A stretch of 64,000 bases of DNA from Acinetobacter sp. WCHA55 (GCF_002165305.2 NZ_CP032286.1:3038001-3102000), one strand, 5' to 3'. Shown: positions 1 to 9,097, numbered from the stretch's first letter. Numbers and translations: made by a program. Notes: generated from the letters alone by a model not told the origin.

Positions 1-341
1 CCTGGATTGCCATAGGTCATTGCAGGGACGATATTCAATTCAAATTCAGGATTATCCACAAGAAGTTGCTGTTCTAATGCAGTAACTTGGGTTAACAAAA
101 TCTCTCGCATTGGCGAGTCATTACCCCACACCATTTCATAAGCATGGGCGACACGTTTCGGGCGAAATGGCAAAATAAATAAACGGAGAATAATCTGCCA
201 AAACGGTTTTGGAATTTCAATCACTCGCTGATCTGACAAAAACTGATCCAAAAAGCAACGCACTGCTGAAGCTGTCGGTGCATCAGGCGTTCCCAAATTT
301 GCCAAAATAACAGTAACTTTTGCTTTTGTTGCAGTAGACAT
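1..341 (-). CDS. hemH: Ferrochelatase, N-terminal part (cut by window edge)
   Basis: Ferrochelatase inserts Fe2+ into protoporphyrin IX, the last step of haem synthesis, at the cytoplasmic membrane. Reading the minus strand from the ATG at 341 gives about 113 residues with no stop before the window edge. The first residues read [20 protein letters not shown]; a segment with [11 protein letters not shown] and one with [13 protein letters not shown] follow. These are the typical N-terminal ferrochelatase blocks: the NLGTPD start, the FLSD-R-V-IP strand, and the W-SP turn. The catalytic His/Glu region lies outside the window. The gene follows the DUF4062 gene by 68 bp on the same strand. Identification rests on motif recognition and is confident. 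Confidence 0.9.
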   Translation of the reverse strand, partial: MSTATKAKVTVILANLGTPDAPTASAVRCFLDQFLSDQRVIEIPKPFWQIILRLFILPFRPKRVAHAYEMVWGNDSPMREILLTQVTALEQQLLVDNPEFELNIVPAMTYGNP

Positions 342-409
342 TCAGCCCTCGTGGCTCGTTTTCGAATGTCTTACTGTAACAGTTTTCAGTTCATTCTCTA
401 AATGGATAA

Positions 410-1435
410 CTACGAAGATTGAAATTGAAAAGGCCGATCTTTTTCCAATAAATTACTCTCTAAAAGTTTCGTCGCCTTCGGAGTCAACTGCCAGAGCATG
501 CGCTGACGATCATCTCGACCCGACTGAACAATCCAATCATTTTGACGCATTTGCATTTTGATACTGTGTAAAGCACGAATATTAATTTGCGAGCGCGCAA
601 CAGCATGAGCACGAGGCATTTCTAGACGTGCATCATTTAAACCAGTTTCGTTTAAATACTCATTTATGCGTTTAGAAAAATATTCTTCAGGAGTGGGGTG
701 AATAAAGGTTGTCCCCAAAACTGACAGTAATTGTGCCCAAGTCATCTGCTTTTGAATTTTCAGCTCTTTAAAATTGCCATCTTGATAGGCATGCATCCGA
801 TAATCAAAAGCAAAAAATTCATGCATAGCCACTTTGGGTAAAGACAAAAATGGATCGACTTCACGTTTACCCGCTTCAGTTTCCAGTTGTACCAGTTTGG
901 CTTTAAGTTTATCAATTTCGTCATGCAACACTTGGGTGTTCTGCGGACGTACCCAACCCGAGACAGGGTAGCGCTCTAGCATTTGCGTCATATTCAAACG
1001 AACAGCCATTTCCAAGTCACGCATGGTTCGATAAGTAAAAACCTGATCAACTTCCTGTTGCAGTAGTTTTCTAAAATCTTTGAATTTTTCACGTAACTCA
1101 GGTTTGTCGTCATGTAAACATAACTCACGTGTATCGGGATCATCATGCATAAATACAATAATCGGTTTTTGCTTGGTAACCGCATAAATGTATTCAAGGT
1201 GCATATACCCGACCCCCGACACAGACTGTTCGCCATATTTGCTGCCCAGCAACAATATGACATAGTCACAGTCATCAATCTGACGACGTGCAAAAGCCGT
1301 TGAAAGTGGTGTCCGTTGTTCTAATCCCCAAGAAAAAAATCCCATGCCCACTAAAGTTTGGGCCAAAATGATCCGCTCTGGTTGCATCTCGCTTCCAGAG
1401 GTGGTTATAAACACTTGATAACGCTTATCGAGCAT
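410..1435 (-). CDS. DUF4062 (TIR-like fold) protein with coiled coil and C-terminal winged-helix-like region
   Basis: The N-terminal ~120 residues read like DUF4062: a VFITTSGSEMQPER start, then a WGLEQRTPLS block, a DDCDYVILLLGSKYG block and an EYIYAVTKQKPIIVF strand. DUF4062 belongs to the wider TIR/nucleoside-processing fold group and is often linked to signalling or defence; that is family knowledge, not shown here. Residues ~168-195 (DEIDKLKAKLVQLETEAGKR) look like a short coiled coil. The C-terminal ~130 residues contain helices and a basic turn (QNDWIVQSGRDDRQRMLWQL) resembling a winged helix. There are no membrane segments and no signal peptide. The ATG start at 1435 has no strong Shine-Dalgarno. 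It lies between murI and hemH on the same strand, with 129 and 68 bp gaps. Function is unknown. Confidence 0.8.
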   Translation of the reverse strand: MLDKRYQVFITTSGSEMQPERIILAQTLVGMGFFSWGLEQRTPLSTAFARRQIDDCDYVILLLGSKYGEQSVSGVGYMHLEYIYAVTKQKPIIVFMHDDPDTRELCLHDDKPELREKFKDFRKLLQQEVDQVFTYRTMRDLEMAVRLNMTQMLERYPVSGWVRPQNTQVLHDEIDKLKAKLVQLETEAGKREVDPFLSLPKVAMHEFFAFDYRMHAYQDGNFKELKIQKQMTWAQLLSVLGTTFIHPTPEEYFSKRINEYLNETGLNDARLEMPRAHAVARSQINIRALHSIKMQMRQNDWIVQSGRDDRQRMLWQLTPKATKLLESNLLEKDRPFQFQSS

Positions 1436-1564
1436 CGGTTATCCTCATTATTCTTCGCAGTATCCCATCCCCCAAATTCATTAGATAGACACTGCGACTA
1501 ACTCAAGCATATTAGGTTTCAATTTTGACTATATATCAAAATACTCGACTTATTCGTTTAAAAA

Positions 1565-2434
1565 TTAATCAGATATATTTGAAATAGTCCAATTTAGTTC
1601 TGGTTCAAGCAAAAGTTGTAAGATAGGTCTCAAACTTTCTGCATTATTTCCACTGACATAACATTCAATTCGAACATCACTATTATGATTTTGTTCAAAT
1701 AATAACTCATTTTTGATTAAAATACGGGCTGTTTGTCGTGCAACTGCCAGTCCAGAGTCAATTAATGTCAGTTTCTGACCAAAAATAGATTGTATCGCTA
1801 TTTTCAAAAAAGGGTAATGGGTACAGCCTAAAACTAAATAATCTGCACCCTGATCGACAACAGGTTGTAAAATATCTTTTAAAGTGGCTAAACATGCCGC
1901 ACTCATCTGTGCACCGCTCTCAACAAAAGGCACTAAATCTAAGCAAGTCACTGGGATCACCGTGACTCCAGAAGGCTGTGCAAACTTTTCAACCACGTCT
2001 TTAATCAGCTGCCCGCGAAAGGTCGCAGGCGTCGCTAAAACAGCGACCGTTTTGGATTTACTTTGCAATACCGCAGGTTTTAGTGCAGGAACAAGGCCGA
2101 TAATCGGGAAATTGTCACCATAGTGCTCGCGTAAATAATCCAAACTAAATGCAGAAGCGGTATTACACGCCACAACTGCAACTTTACAGCCTTTGCGGTA
2201 AAGCCACTCAATCGCTTGTGCAGTTAATTCTCGAATATTCTGATCATCGCGCGGCCCGTAAGGCACATGTGCGGTATCGGCAAAATAAATAAATCGTTCA
2301 TGCGGTAAATGCTTGGCAATTTCTTGAGCGATGGATAAGCCACCTATTCCCGAATCAAATATCCCGATTGGCGCATCGGCTGTCGCTTTTGGCATGGGGT
2401 TGATCAGAGGAAATAAGGGCTGAATGGCACTCAT
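1565..2434 (-). CDS. murI: Glutamate racemase
   Basis: MurI interconverts L- and D-glutamate in the cytoplasm and supplies D-Glu for peptidoglycan stem peptides. The 289-residue product has the family hallmarks: IGIFDSGIGGLS near residue 25 (substrate-binding Asp-Ser), YFADTAHVPYG around 50, the first catalytic cysteine in VVACNTASA around 90, and the second in VLGCTHYPF around 200. Length is slightly above the usual ~265, owing to an N-terminal extension and a short C-terminal tail. It lies 47 bp downstream of the DUF1285 gene and 129 bp upstream of the DUF4062 gene, all on the minus strand. Confidence 0.96.
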   Translation of the reverse strand: MSAIQPLFPLINPMPKATADAPIGIFDSGIGGLSIAQEIAKHLPHERFIYFADTAHVPYGPRDDQNIRELTAQAIEWLYRKGCKVAVVACNTASAFSLDYLREHYGDNFPIIGLVPALKPAVLQSKSKTVAVLATPATFRGQLIKDVVEKFAQPSGVTVIPVTCLDLVPFVESGAQMSAACLATLKDILQPVVDQGADYLVLGCTHYPFLKIAIQSIFGQKLTLIDSGLAVARQTARILIKNELLFEQNHNSDVRIECYVSGNNAESLRPILQLLLEPELNWTISNISD

Positions 2435-2481
2435 GAGGACTCGTTGCAGTATAAAGTTAAAAGATCAATCAAGCTTAAACC

Positions 2482-3102
2482 TCAGGTGCCTAATTGCAAT
2501 AGCAAATCACCACTTTGTAAGCACAGTTTGACCTGACCCTCCGCATCGTCGCTTAACTTACCCATTTCCACCAAATGAAAGAAAGCAGCACGCTGAATCA
2601 GTGCATTAATCCCAAAGCGAACATGCACATAAGGACGTAGCTCCCCTTGGAAGGCACGCATAAAAATGGGATGGTCTTCATCAACAATCACCACATCATG
2701 CGTGGTCGTGGTCAGTTGTAGGTAGATTTTTCCTGCAATTTCGACTTGATCGACCTGATTGACAAATAAAGGCTCATCCTCAACCTCGATTTCAATCTGC
2801 TCGACAGGGGTTTTGAGATAAAACTTATCTGCTTCTTTCCAAAGTACCGTTGCAAACAGCTCAATCATGGCTTGGCGTTTGATCAATTGACCTTCGTGCC
2901 ACCATTCTCCATTGGCCAAAACCTTCAAATCCATTGTGCCACAATGCTTTGGATGCCATTGATCTAAAGGGGGGATTGACCTTTTGTGACCGGACTGTCC
3001 ATCTTTTATGTATTGTGCAATATCGGTTAAGTTTTTATTATCAGCAATAGCTACTTTTTTCGTCGGATTTTCTGAGTTGTGCTGCTTATCCATAAAATTC
3101 AT
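2482..3102 (-). CDS. DUF1285 domain protein
   Basis: This is a 206-residue soluble protein of the DUF1285 family. The core begins around residue 37 (RSIPPLDQWHPKHCGTMDLK), followed by a strand-rich region with GEWWHEGQLIKRQAMIELF and then FYLKTPVEQIEIEVEDEPLF. DUF1285 proteins are conserved in proteobacteria and have no firm function. The first ~35 residues are polar and low in order (KQHNSENPTKK). ATG codons exist at residues 1 and 4 and the Shine-Dalgarno does not settle the choice. It is divergent from the ETF-QO gene, with a shared 180-bp upstream region, and likely first of the group DUF1285-murI-DUF4062-hemH. Confidence 0.85.
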   Translation of the reverse strand: MNFMDKQHNSENPTKKVAIADNKNLTDIAQYIKDGQSGHKRSIPPLDQWHPKHCGTMDLKVLANGEWWHEGQLIKRQAMIELFATVLWKEADKFYLKTPVEQIEIEVEDEPLFVNQVDQVEIAGKIYLQLTTTTHDVVIVDEDHPIFMRAFQGELRPYVHVRFGINALIQRAAFFHLVEMGKLSDDAEGQVKLCLQSGDLLLQLGT

Positions 3103-3137
3103 GCCTGTCTGACGGAAAAATAATATGATTCAGCCAA

Positions 3138-3166
3138 TTGGCTAGAACTCGGTTTAAACCTATACT
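3138..3166 (+). promoter_or_regulatory. Probable sigma70 promoter of the ETF-QO gene
   Basis: A -35-like TTGGCT (3138-3143) and a -10-like TATACT (3161-3166) are separated by exactly 17 bp. The predicted start near 3173 gives a leader of about 110 nt before the ATG at 3285. This is a consensus match only, with no experimental evidence. Confidence 0.5.
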
Positions 3167-3284
3167 AGCTCACAATATAAAAGACACGATGATAAATTTT
3201 GTGTCTGGGAACTAAGAACACTCATGGCAGCACCGTTCTCTGAGTCAAAACGGTTGCCACCTTTAACCATATGAGGAGTCCTAC

Positions 3285-4997
3285 ATGGAACACATCGAAC
3301 GTGAATCGATGGAGTTTGACGTAGTCATCGTTGGCGCAGGCCCTGCTGGCCTTTCTGCTGCGATTAAAATTCGTCAACTTGCAATTGAAAACAACCTTAA
3401 TGATCTGTCCGTTTGTGTCGTAGAAAAAGGCTCTGAAGTTGGTGCGCATATCCTTTCAGGTGCTGTGCTCGAACCGCGTGCGATCAATGAGTTGTTCCCA
3501 AACTGGAAAGAAGAAGGCGCGCCTTTAAATGTTCCAGTAACTGAAGATAAAACGTACTTCTTAATGTCTGCTGAAAAGTCACAAGAAGCGCCACACTGGA
3601 TGGTTCCTAAAACCATGCACAATGATGGCAACTATGTGATTTCACTTGGTAACGTAGTGCGTTGGTTAGGCCAAAAAGCTGAAGAATTAGAAGTTTCTAT
3701 TTTCCCAGGTTTTGCTGCATCTGAAATTCTTTATCATGCTGATGGTACGGTTAAAGGTATCCAAACCGGTGATATGGGAATTGGTAAAGATGGTGAACCA
3801 ACACATAACTTTACTCCAGGCTATGAACTACATGCCAAATACACAATTTTTGCAGAAGGCTGTCGTGGTCATTTAGGTAAACGCCTGATTGCCAAGTTCG
3901 ATCTTGATAAAGATGCAGATCCTCAACACTATGGTATCGGCATCAAAGAACTATGGGAAATTGATCCTGCAAAACACAAACCAGGTTTGGTAATGCACGG
4001 AGCAGGTTGGCCTCTAGCTGAAACCGGTTCTTCTGGTGGTTGGTGGTTATATCACGCTGAAAATAACCAAGTCACTTTGGGTATGATCGTGGATTTATCT
4101 TACGAAAACCCACACATGTATCCTTTTGCAGAAATGCAACGTTGGAAAACGCATCCACTGATTAAGCAATATCTTGAAGGTGGTAAGCGTATTTCTTATG
4201 GCGCACGTGCTGTAGTGAAAGGCGGTTTCAACTCACTGCCGAAGTTTACCTTCCCAGGTGGTTCTTTAATTGGCGATGATGCAGGCTTCCTAAACTTCGC
4301 TAAAATTAAAGGCTCTCACACGGCTATGAAATCGGGCATGTTGTGTGGCGAAGCAGTATTCGAAGCGATTCAAGCAGGCGTTGAAAAAGGTGGTGATCTT
4401 GCCATTGCACGCGTGCTTGAAGGTGAAGACTTCTTTGCAAAAGAGTTAACCGCTTATACAGACAAGTTCAACAACAGCTGGTTAAAAGAAGAGTTATATC
4501 GTTCTCGTAACTTTGGCCCAGCAATGCACAAATTTGGCACGTTCGGTGGTGGTGCATTTAACTTCATCGACCAAAATGTGTTTAAAGTCCCGTTTACATT
4601 GCATGACTTAGTGCCTGACTTCAGTACACTGAAAACTGTAGATGCGGCAACATTTAAGCCGAACTATCCAAAACCAGATGGTAAGCTGACTTTTGACCGT
4701 TTATCTTCAGTATTTGTATCGAATACCGTACATGAAGAAAATCAGCCAGCACACTTGAAACTAACTGATGCGTCTATTCCTGTAAATGTAAACTTACCAA
4801 AATGGGACGAGCCCGCTCAGCGCTACTGCCCTGCTGGTGTTTATGAAATTATGGAAGAGAATGATGGTTCGAAGCGTTTCCAAATTAACGCGGCCAACTG
4901 TGTGCACTGTAAAACGTGTGATATTAAAGATCCGTCTCAGAACATTACTTGGGTGACTCCTGAGGGTGGTGGTGGTCCGAATTACCCGAATATGTAA
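3285..4997 (+). CDS. Electron transfer flavoprotein-ubiquinone oxidoreductase
   Basis: ETF-QO passes electrons from reduced electron-transfer flavoprotein (fed by acyl-CoA and amino-acid dehydrogenases) to ubiquinone at the inner membrane. The 570-residue length matches the family. An N-terminal FAD-binding motif VGAGPAGLSAA occurs around residue 16. The mid-region includes the GGSLIGDDAGFLN FAD-binding block. The C-terminal 4Fe-4S ferredoxin domain supplies cysteines in CPAGVYE and CVHCKTCDIKDP, and the protein ends in the typical EGGGGPNYPNM. A GAGGAG Shine-Dalgarno precedes the ATG. The gene is monocistronic between a promoter at 3138 and a terminator at 5052. Confidence 0.97.
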   Translation: MEHIERESMEFDVVIVGAGPAGLSAAIKIRQLAIENNLNDLSVCVVEKGSEVGAHILSGAVLEPRAINELFPNWKEEGAPLNVPVTEDKTYFLMSAEKSQEAPHWMVPKTMHNDGNYVISLGNVVRWLGQKAEELEVSIFPGFAASEILYHADGTVKGIQTGDMGIGKDGEPTHNFTPGYELHAKYTIFAEGCRGHLGKRLIAKFDLDKDADPQHYGIGIKELWEIDPAKHKPGLVMHGAGWPLAETGSSGGWWLYHAENNQVTLGMIVDLSYENPHMYPFAEMQRWKTHPLIKQYLEGGKRISYGARAVVKGGFNSLPKFTFPGGSLIGDDAGFLNFAKIKGSHTAMKSGMLCGEAVFEAIQAGVEKGGDLAIARVLEGEDFFAKELTAYTDKFNNSWLKEELYRSRNFGPAMHKFGTFGGGAFNFIDQNVFKVPFTLHDLVPDFSTLKTVDAATFKPNYPKPDGKLTFDRLSSVFVSNTVHEENQPAHLKLTDASIPVNVNLPKWDEPAQRYCPAGVYEIMEENDGSKRFQINAANCVHCKTCDIKDPSQNITWVTPEGGGGPNYPNM

Positions 4998-5051
4998 TGT
5001 TAAAATGGGCTTGCGCTGAGGCGCATTTCCGAACATGTGATCTTTAAGATT

Positions 5052-5087
5052 AAAAAAAATCCCTTCACTACTGAAGGGATTTTTTTA
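5052..5087. terminator. Bidirectional intrinsic terminator
   Basis: The stem ATCCCTTCA/TGAAGGGAT is flanked by an A-run on the left and a T-run on the right, so it can stop the plus-strand ETF-QO transcript and the converging minus-strand transcript that ends at 5089. Confidence 0.85.
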
Positions 5088-5088
5088 A

Positions 5089-5616
5089 TTAATAGGCATC
5101 TGACTTTTTGCTAAAGACCATCACTGTTGGCCCTATCGCAGTATGCCCAACCCCATGATCTTGATAGATTTCAATCCGATAATCATCGCACTGATAGACA
5201 TATTTATTTTCAGCTTGTTTCCAGCCATTTTGCGCCACCTGAAAGCGTTTTAATACTCGACTTTTAAAAACATCTAAATCAGTTTCATATGTCGCAAGTG
5301 GCCCATCTAGAAAACTTAAACTGTATGAAATAATCATTTTAGAATGCGGATCGTAACGAATATGCTGAACCCAACTCACACCTGCTTTTTTAATTTGTGT
5401 ATCTACACCTTGTGCAAATTCAAACTGATAATTATCGCTCCCTAAAATTACCGTTTTTGCCGTGGGATGATGTTGTTGAAATTCACGAATATGCTGTCCA
5501 ATTTTTAAGCCCGCAACATTCATCGTGTCTACAGGAACTTCACAAGATTTTGCCCAAGAAATTGAACAAAATAATGCAAAAAGATGAGTCCATAAGAACA
5601 CATTTATTTTTTTCAT
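5089..5616 (-). CDS. Secreted (periplasmic) hypothetical protein
   Basis: The product is 175 residues with a clear Sec signal peptide: MKK, a hydrophobic stretch FLWTHLFALFCSI, and likely cleavage after SWA-K near residue 23. The mature part contains two pairs of cysteines that could form disulfides (CEV near the N-terminus, YQCDDYRIEIY near 150). It reads as a mixed alpha/beta domain with a GLKIGQHIREFQQHHP helix. I do not recognise a family. It converges on the ETF-QO gene, sharing its terminator, and lies 73 bp downstream of the tusA-like gene on the same strand. Confidence 0.75.
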   Translation of the reverse strand: MKKINVFLWTHLFALFCSISWAKSCEVPVDTMNVAGLKIGQHIREFQQHHPTAKTVILGSDNYQFEFAQGVDTQIKKAGVSWVQHIRYDPHSKMIISYSLSFLDGPLATYETDLDVFKSRVLKRFQVAQNGWKQAENKYVYQCDDYRIEIYQDHGVGHTAIGPTVMVFSKKSDAY

Positions 5617-5688
5617 TCTGATTTCCTTGGATGAACGTTATTTCTTTTTCTCTAGGCAAGTTCATTTTAGAAGGCTAAAACAAATGTC

Positions 5689-5946
5689 CTAACCCTTTTT
5701 AACTAAATAATGAAATTCTTTGTTGCCATTTTCATCTAAGCGCTCTTCTTGCAACAAAAGTTCATGCCCCAGATGCATACAAAATTTAGGAATATCCCAT
5801 GAAGTTGAATTGTCCGTTGCAAACACCTCAACTACATCTCCAGATTTAGACTTTCGAATGGCTTGATGCAACATCATCACAGGCTCAGGACAGCGTAAAC
5901 CACGGGTGTTTAATTGGATGCTTGGGTTCACTTCCAAATCAGACAT
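5689..5946 (-). CDS. tusA: TusA-type sulfurtransferase
   Basis: TusA-family proteins carry a persulfide on a conserved cysteine and relay sulfur, for example to tRNA thiolation or molybdenum cofactor. The sequence has the signature LNTRGLRCPEPVMMLHQAI, with the active cysteine in RCPEP, followed by the GDVVEVFATDNSTSWDIPKFCMHLGHELL core. The open frame reaches 5958, but codon 1 there is TTG; the ATG at 5946 (MSDLEVNPS) is the better start, giving 85 residues. No tusBCDE genes are adjacent, so partners must be elsewhere. TusA versus a TusA-like paralogue cannot be settled by sequence alone. Confidence 0.85.
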   Translation of the reverse strand: MSDLEVNPSIQLNTRGLRCPEPVMMLHQAIRKSKSGDVVEVFATDNSTSWDIPKFCMHLGHELLLQEERLDENGNKEFHYLVKKG

Positions 5947-6088
5947 ATACAAACTCAAAAATTTAAAAACTTGCCAATTTTAACACAACTGTCCATTTCG
6001 CATATCTGTTTGCATAGCTTGATGGCAGATGAACCTCGTATTTAAAAGTATTGATCTAATCATTCATGCAATCCTTGCTTAATTACAA

Positions 6089-6116
6089 TAGACAACTGTG
6101 TTTTCTACGGTATGAT
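6089..6116 (+). promoter_or_regulatory. Probable promoter of the corC-lnt pair
   Basis: A -35-like TAGACA (6089-6094) and a -10-like TATGAT (6111-6116) are spaced 16 bp apart, 43 bp upstream of the corC ATG. Consensus match only. Confidence 0.4.
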
Positions 6117-6158
6117 AAAATTAAGTTTTTTAGATATTAAGCGTCTTTAGGAAAGATC

Positions 6159-6998
6159 ATGCACGAGGAATCAGGCCCGTCGTGGGGAATGCGTGGCTTA
6201 CGCAAATGGTTAGGTACCGCGCCAGAAACTCGCGATGAACTGTTAAAGTTAGTTCAAGATTCACGTCGTTTTTTAGAACCCGACACTGTTGCGATGTTAG
6301 AAGGCGTATTAGACCTTCCAGCAACCAAAGTCCGTGAGGTCATGACACCACGTACATCCATGATCAGCCTACAAGAAGATGATGAGTTACTCGACATTTT
6401 GCATACTCTGGTTGAGTCAGCACATTCGCGTTTTCCTGTCTTTTCATCCGACCAACCTGACAATGTCGTTGGCATTTTGTTGGCGAAAGATTTATTGCCT
6501 TTCTTGACTGAACCAAACAATAAAGTGGATATCCGTGCGCTAATGCGCCAGCCTTTATTTGTGCCTGAAAGTGCACGTTCAGACCAAGTGCTTCGCATGT
6601 TGAAAAATACCCAAACACACATTGCAGTGGTGATTGACGAATACGGTACAACTTCAGGTTTGGTAACGCTAGAAGACATTTTGGAAGAAATTGTCGGTGA
6701 AATTGAAGATGAGCACGACAAAATTGATGAAGAAGCGGAATATATTATTCCTGACAATGACCCAACCACAGCAAATACGTGGCTGGTTCAGGCACTTACA
6801 CCAATCGAACACTTTAACAATCTTTTAGATGCAGACTTTTCTGATGATGAGGTTGAAACTGTGGGCGGTTTATTGCTTCAAGAAATTGGTTTAGTGAGTG
6901 ATTTACAAGGTCAGGTGATTGATCTTGGAAATTGGGAATTTACCATTGTAGAAGCAGATGCACGTTCTATTCATCTGATTCGAGCCGTTCGTAAATGA
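6159..6998 (+). CDS. corC: CorC/YbeX-type CBS-pair protein
   Basis: The 279-residue protein lacks a DUF21 membrane domain. It has a CBS pair (about residues 45-180, starting VREVMTPRTSMISL and containing HIAVVIDEYGTTSGLVTLEDILEEIVGEI), followed by a CorC/HlyC C-terminal domain with TVGGLLLQEIG. Family members were linked to magnesium/cobalt resistance and, in the YbeX group, to ribosome metabolism. The role here is inferred by homology. The start at 6159 follows a TTTAGGAAAG Shine-Dalgarno. Its stop overlaps the lnt start by 4 bp (ATGA), indicating translational coupling, as in the common ybeX-lnt arrangement. Confidence 0.92.
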   Translation: MHEESGPSWGMRGLRKWLGTAPETRDELLKLVQDSRRFLEPDTVAMLEGVLDLPATKVREVMTPRTSMISLQEDDELLDILHTLVESAHSRFPVFSSDQPDNVVGILLAKDLLPFLTEPNNKVDIRALMRQPLFVPESARSDQVLRMLKNTQTHIAVVIDEYGTTSGLVTLEDILEEIVGEIEDEHDKIDEEAEYIIPDNDPTTANTWLVQALTPIEHFNNLLDADFSDDEVETVGGLLLQEIGLVSDLQGQVIDLGNWEFTIVEADARSIHLIRAVRK

Positions 6999-8554
6999 GA
7001 GCTTACTTTGACAAACTGTTAACCCCTACTTCACAACAAAAACAGTTACCTTTAATTTATCCGCTTTTAATTGCCTTATTTTCAGGGGCTGTCTTTAGTT
7101 TTGCACTCGCCCCTTATCATTATTGGTGGTTGGCAATTCTATCCCCTGCACTGCTCTATGCCACTTTACGCAAACGCAGTGCAAAGCAGGCCTTTGGCAT
7201 TGGTTGGGCCTATGGTTTTGGCCTATGGTTCGTGGGCGCTTTTTGGCTCTATACTTCCATTCATGTCTATGGCGATACCAATAGTGCCTTAAGTGTAGGC
7301 ATGATCGGGATTATGGCCTTGGTCATGGGCTTATTCACGGCAGTGCAAAGCTTTATTTACCGCCGCATTTTCCCTGAAACGCCACTGACCTTCGCTCCGC
7401 TTTGGGTACTTTTTGAATGGGCAAAAACGTGGGTCTTCACAGGCTTCCCATGGCTGTTCGCAGGCTATGCCTTTACCGAACGTTTACTGGATGGCTATGC
7501 ACCATTATTTGGTATCTTTGGAGTGTCGTTTGTCGTTTTAGTCTTGGCCTGCGCACTGGTCGAAATTTTAAACCGTCGCATCTTTTGGGCTATTCCTTCT
7601 GCCTTATTGGTACTTGGTGCATGGGGTGCGTCAAAAATTGAGTTCGTCTCCGCAAAAAATACGCCACCACTATCGGTTTCTTTAATTCAGGGCAATATCC
7701 CGCAAGATTTAAAATGGCTCACTGAATATCAATTGAAAACACTCGAAATCTATGCCGATTTGACTAAAACAGAATGGGGACGTGACCTCATTGTTTGGCC
7801 TGAATCCTCTATTCCGATGTTCCAAAGTGATATCGAACCCTTTTTAGGTGCGATGACTGCACAAGCCAAAAAAAGCAACACGGCGTGGGTCACGGGTATT
7901 CCGTATTGGGATTTTTCAGGCTCTGAAGCGGCAGGTCGCCCCCTATACTACAACAGCATTATAGCCAATGGTGCTGAAGCTGAAGGCCTCTATAAAAAGC
8001 AACGTTTGGTGCCTTTTGGTGAATATATTCCGCTATCTGGTTTACTGAAATGGGTCTTGCCAGCCATGCAGAATGATCCGTCGATGAGTGGTTTCTCACG
8101 TGGCGAGCAACAGCAAAAACCGCTGTCTATTCATCAACAACATTTAGGTGCTGCGATTTGCTATGAAGTGGCTTATCCGAACTTGACGCGTCGTAATGCC
8201 AGCCAAAGCGATTTCTTGGTGACAGTTTCCAACGATGCATGGTTCACAGGAACTGCAGGCCCGTTACAGCATTTACAGATGGTTCAAATGCGTGCCAAAG
8301 AAAATGGACGCTGGTTTATTCGTGCCACCAATACAGGCGTGACCGCGTTTATTGACCATCAAGGACATATCGTAAAACGTGCCCCGCAAGATGTGGCAAC
8401 CGTGCTTCGCGGCGAACTACCTGCTATGCAAGGTCAAACACTATATACCCGTTTAAGTGACTGGCCAATTTTAGGTTTTTCGGTCTTTTTACTGATCTTG
8501 GGTTGGATCTATCGTCCACGTAAAGTCGATGTATCGTTTAAGTCACGTCGATAG
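6995..8554 (+). CDS. lnt: Apolipoprotein N-acyltransferase
   Basis: Lnt adds the third acyl chain to the N-terminal cysteine of lipoproteins in the inner membrane, which is needed for Lol sorting. The 519 residues match family size. Several N-terminal membrane helices cover residues ~20-210, a periplasmic nitrilase-like domain follows, and a final membrane helix lies near 490. The catalytic triad is visible: Glu in IVWPESSIP (~270), Lys in LYKKQRLVPFGEYIP (~335), Cys in GAAICYEVAYP (~388). It overlaps corC by 4 bp and is followed by a terminator. Confidence 0.96.
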   Translation: MRAYFDKLLTPTSQQKQLPLIYPLLIALFSGAVFSFALAPYHYWWLAILSPALLYATLRKRSAKQAFGIGWAYGFGLWFVGAFWLYTSIHVYGDTNSALSVGMIGIMALVMGLFTAVQSFIYRRIFPETPLTFAPLWVLFEWAKTWVFTGFPWLFAGYAFTERLLDGYAPLFGIFGVSFVVLVLACALVEILNRRIFWAIPSALLVLGAWGASKIEFVSAKNTPPLSVSLIQGNIPQDLKWLTEYQLKTLEIYADLTKTEWGRDLIVWPESSIPMFQSDIEPFLGAMTAQAKKSNTAWVTGIPYWDFSGSEAAGRPLYYNSIIANGAEAEGLYKKQRLVPFGEYIPLSGLLKWVLPAMQNDPSMSGFSRGEQQQKPLSIHQQHLGAAICYEVAYPNLTRRNASQSDFLVTVSNDAWFTGTAGPLQHLQMVQMRAKENGRWFIRATNTGVTAFIDHQGHIVKRAPQDVATVLRGELPAMQGQTLYTRLSDWPILGFSVFLLILGWIYRPRKVDVSFKSRR

Positions 8555-8582
8555 TTGCTATTGTTAAATCAGACTTTTCCAA

Positions 8583-8616
8583 AAAAACCCAAGCTGTGCT
8601 TGGGTTTTTCTTTTTC
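8583..8616. terminator. Bidirectional intrinsic terminator
   Basis: The stem AACCCAAGC/GCTTGGGTT with a TGT loop is flanked by A- and T-runs. It can end lnt on the plus strand and csaA on the minus strand. Confidence 0.85.
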
Positions 8617-8618
8617 AA

Positions 8619-8957
8619 TTATAGTAGTTTGGTACCTACGGGAACATCTGTATCAGGCACACACAGCACCACGCCTGTGTCTGAATCATGAAAGCCTGTC
8701 ACTAAACACTCAGACTGGATGGGACCAATTTGTTTCTTCGGAAAGTTCACCACTGCCACCACCAATTTACCCAACAACAGTTCAGGTTGATAACGCTCCG
8801 TAATCTGCGCACTCGATTTCTTAATGCCAATTTCATGGCCAAAGTCGACATGTAAAATATAAGCGGGCTTACGTGCTTGTTCAAAGACTTCGGCTTGAAG
8901 AATACGCCCGACTCGGAGCTCTACTTTTAAAAAATCTGCCCAATCGATCTGTTCCAT
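8619..8957 (-). CDS. csaA: CsaA-type tRNA-binding/chaperone protein
   Basis: From the ATG at 8957 the product has 112 residues, the usual size of stand-alone CsaA/tRNA_bind proteins. It starts MEQIDWADFLKVELRVGRIL and ends CVPDTDVPVGTKLL, with the OB-fold signature VDFGHEIGIKKSSAQITERY in between. The family binds tRNA-like ligands and, in Bacillus subtilis, has chaperone-like activity with export clients. The open frame extends to 9029, but the extra 24 residues are not part of the family and the internal ATG is preceded by AGAGCG. It is monocistronic between two terminators. Confidence 0.88.
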   Translation of the reverse strand: MEQIDWADFLKVELRVGRILQAEVFEQARKPAYILHVDFGHEIGIKKSSAQITERYQPELLLGKLVVAVVNFPKKQIGPIQSECLVTGFHDSDTGVVLCVPDTDVPVGTKLL

Positions 8958-9065
8958 ATTTCGCTCTATATTTATATTTTCTACAGTATAGAGAGCGAAC
9001 ACTAGGATCATATACAACGAAACAGACAAGCGATCTTATCTTTCCGCCATTCTTCATGACGCAAT

Positions 9066-9097
9066 AAAAAAACCGAGCGTATGTGCTCGGTTTTTTA
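9066..9097. terminator. Intrinsic terminator
   Basis: The stem AACCGAGC/GCTCGGTT is flanked by an A-run and a T-run. On the minus strand it lies downstream of the small membrane-protein gene at 9119-9454. Confidence 0.75.

Noticed and set aside
8555..8803. Plus-strand open frame directly after lnt
   Set aside because: It crosses the lnt terminator and lies antisense to csaA.
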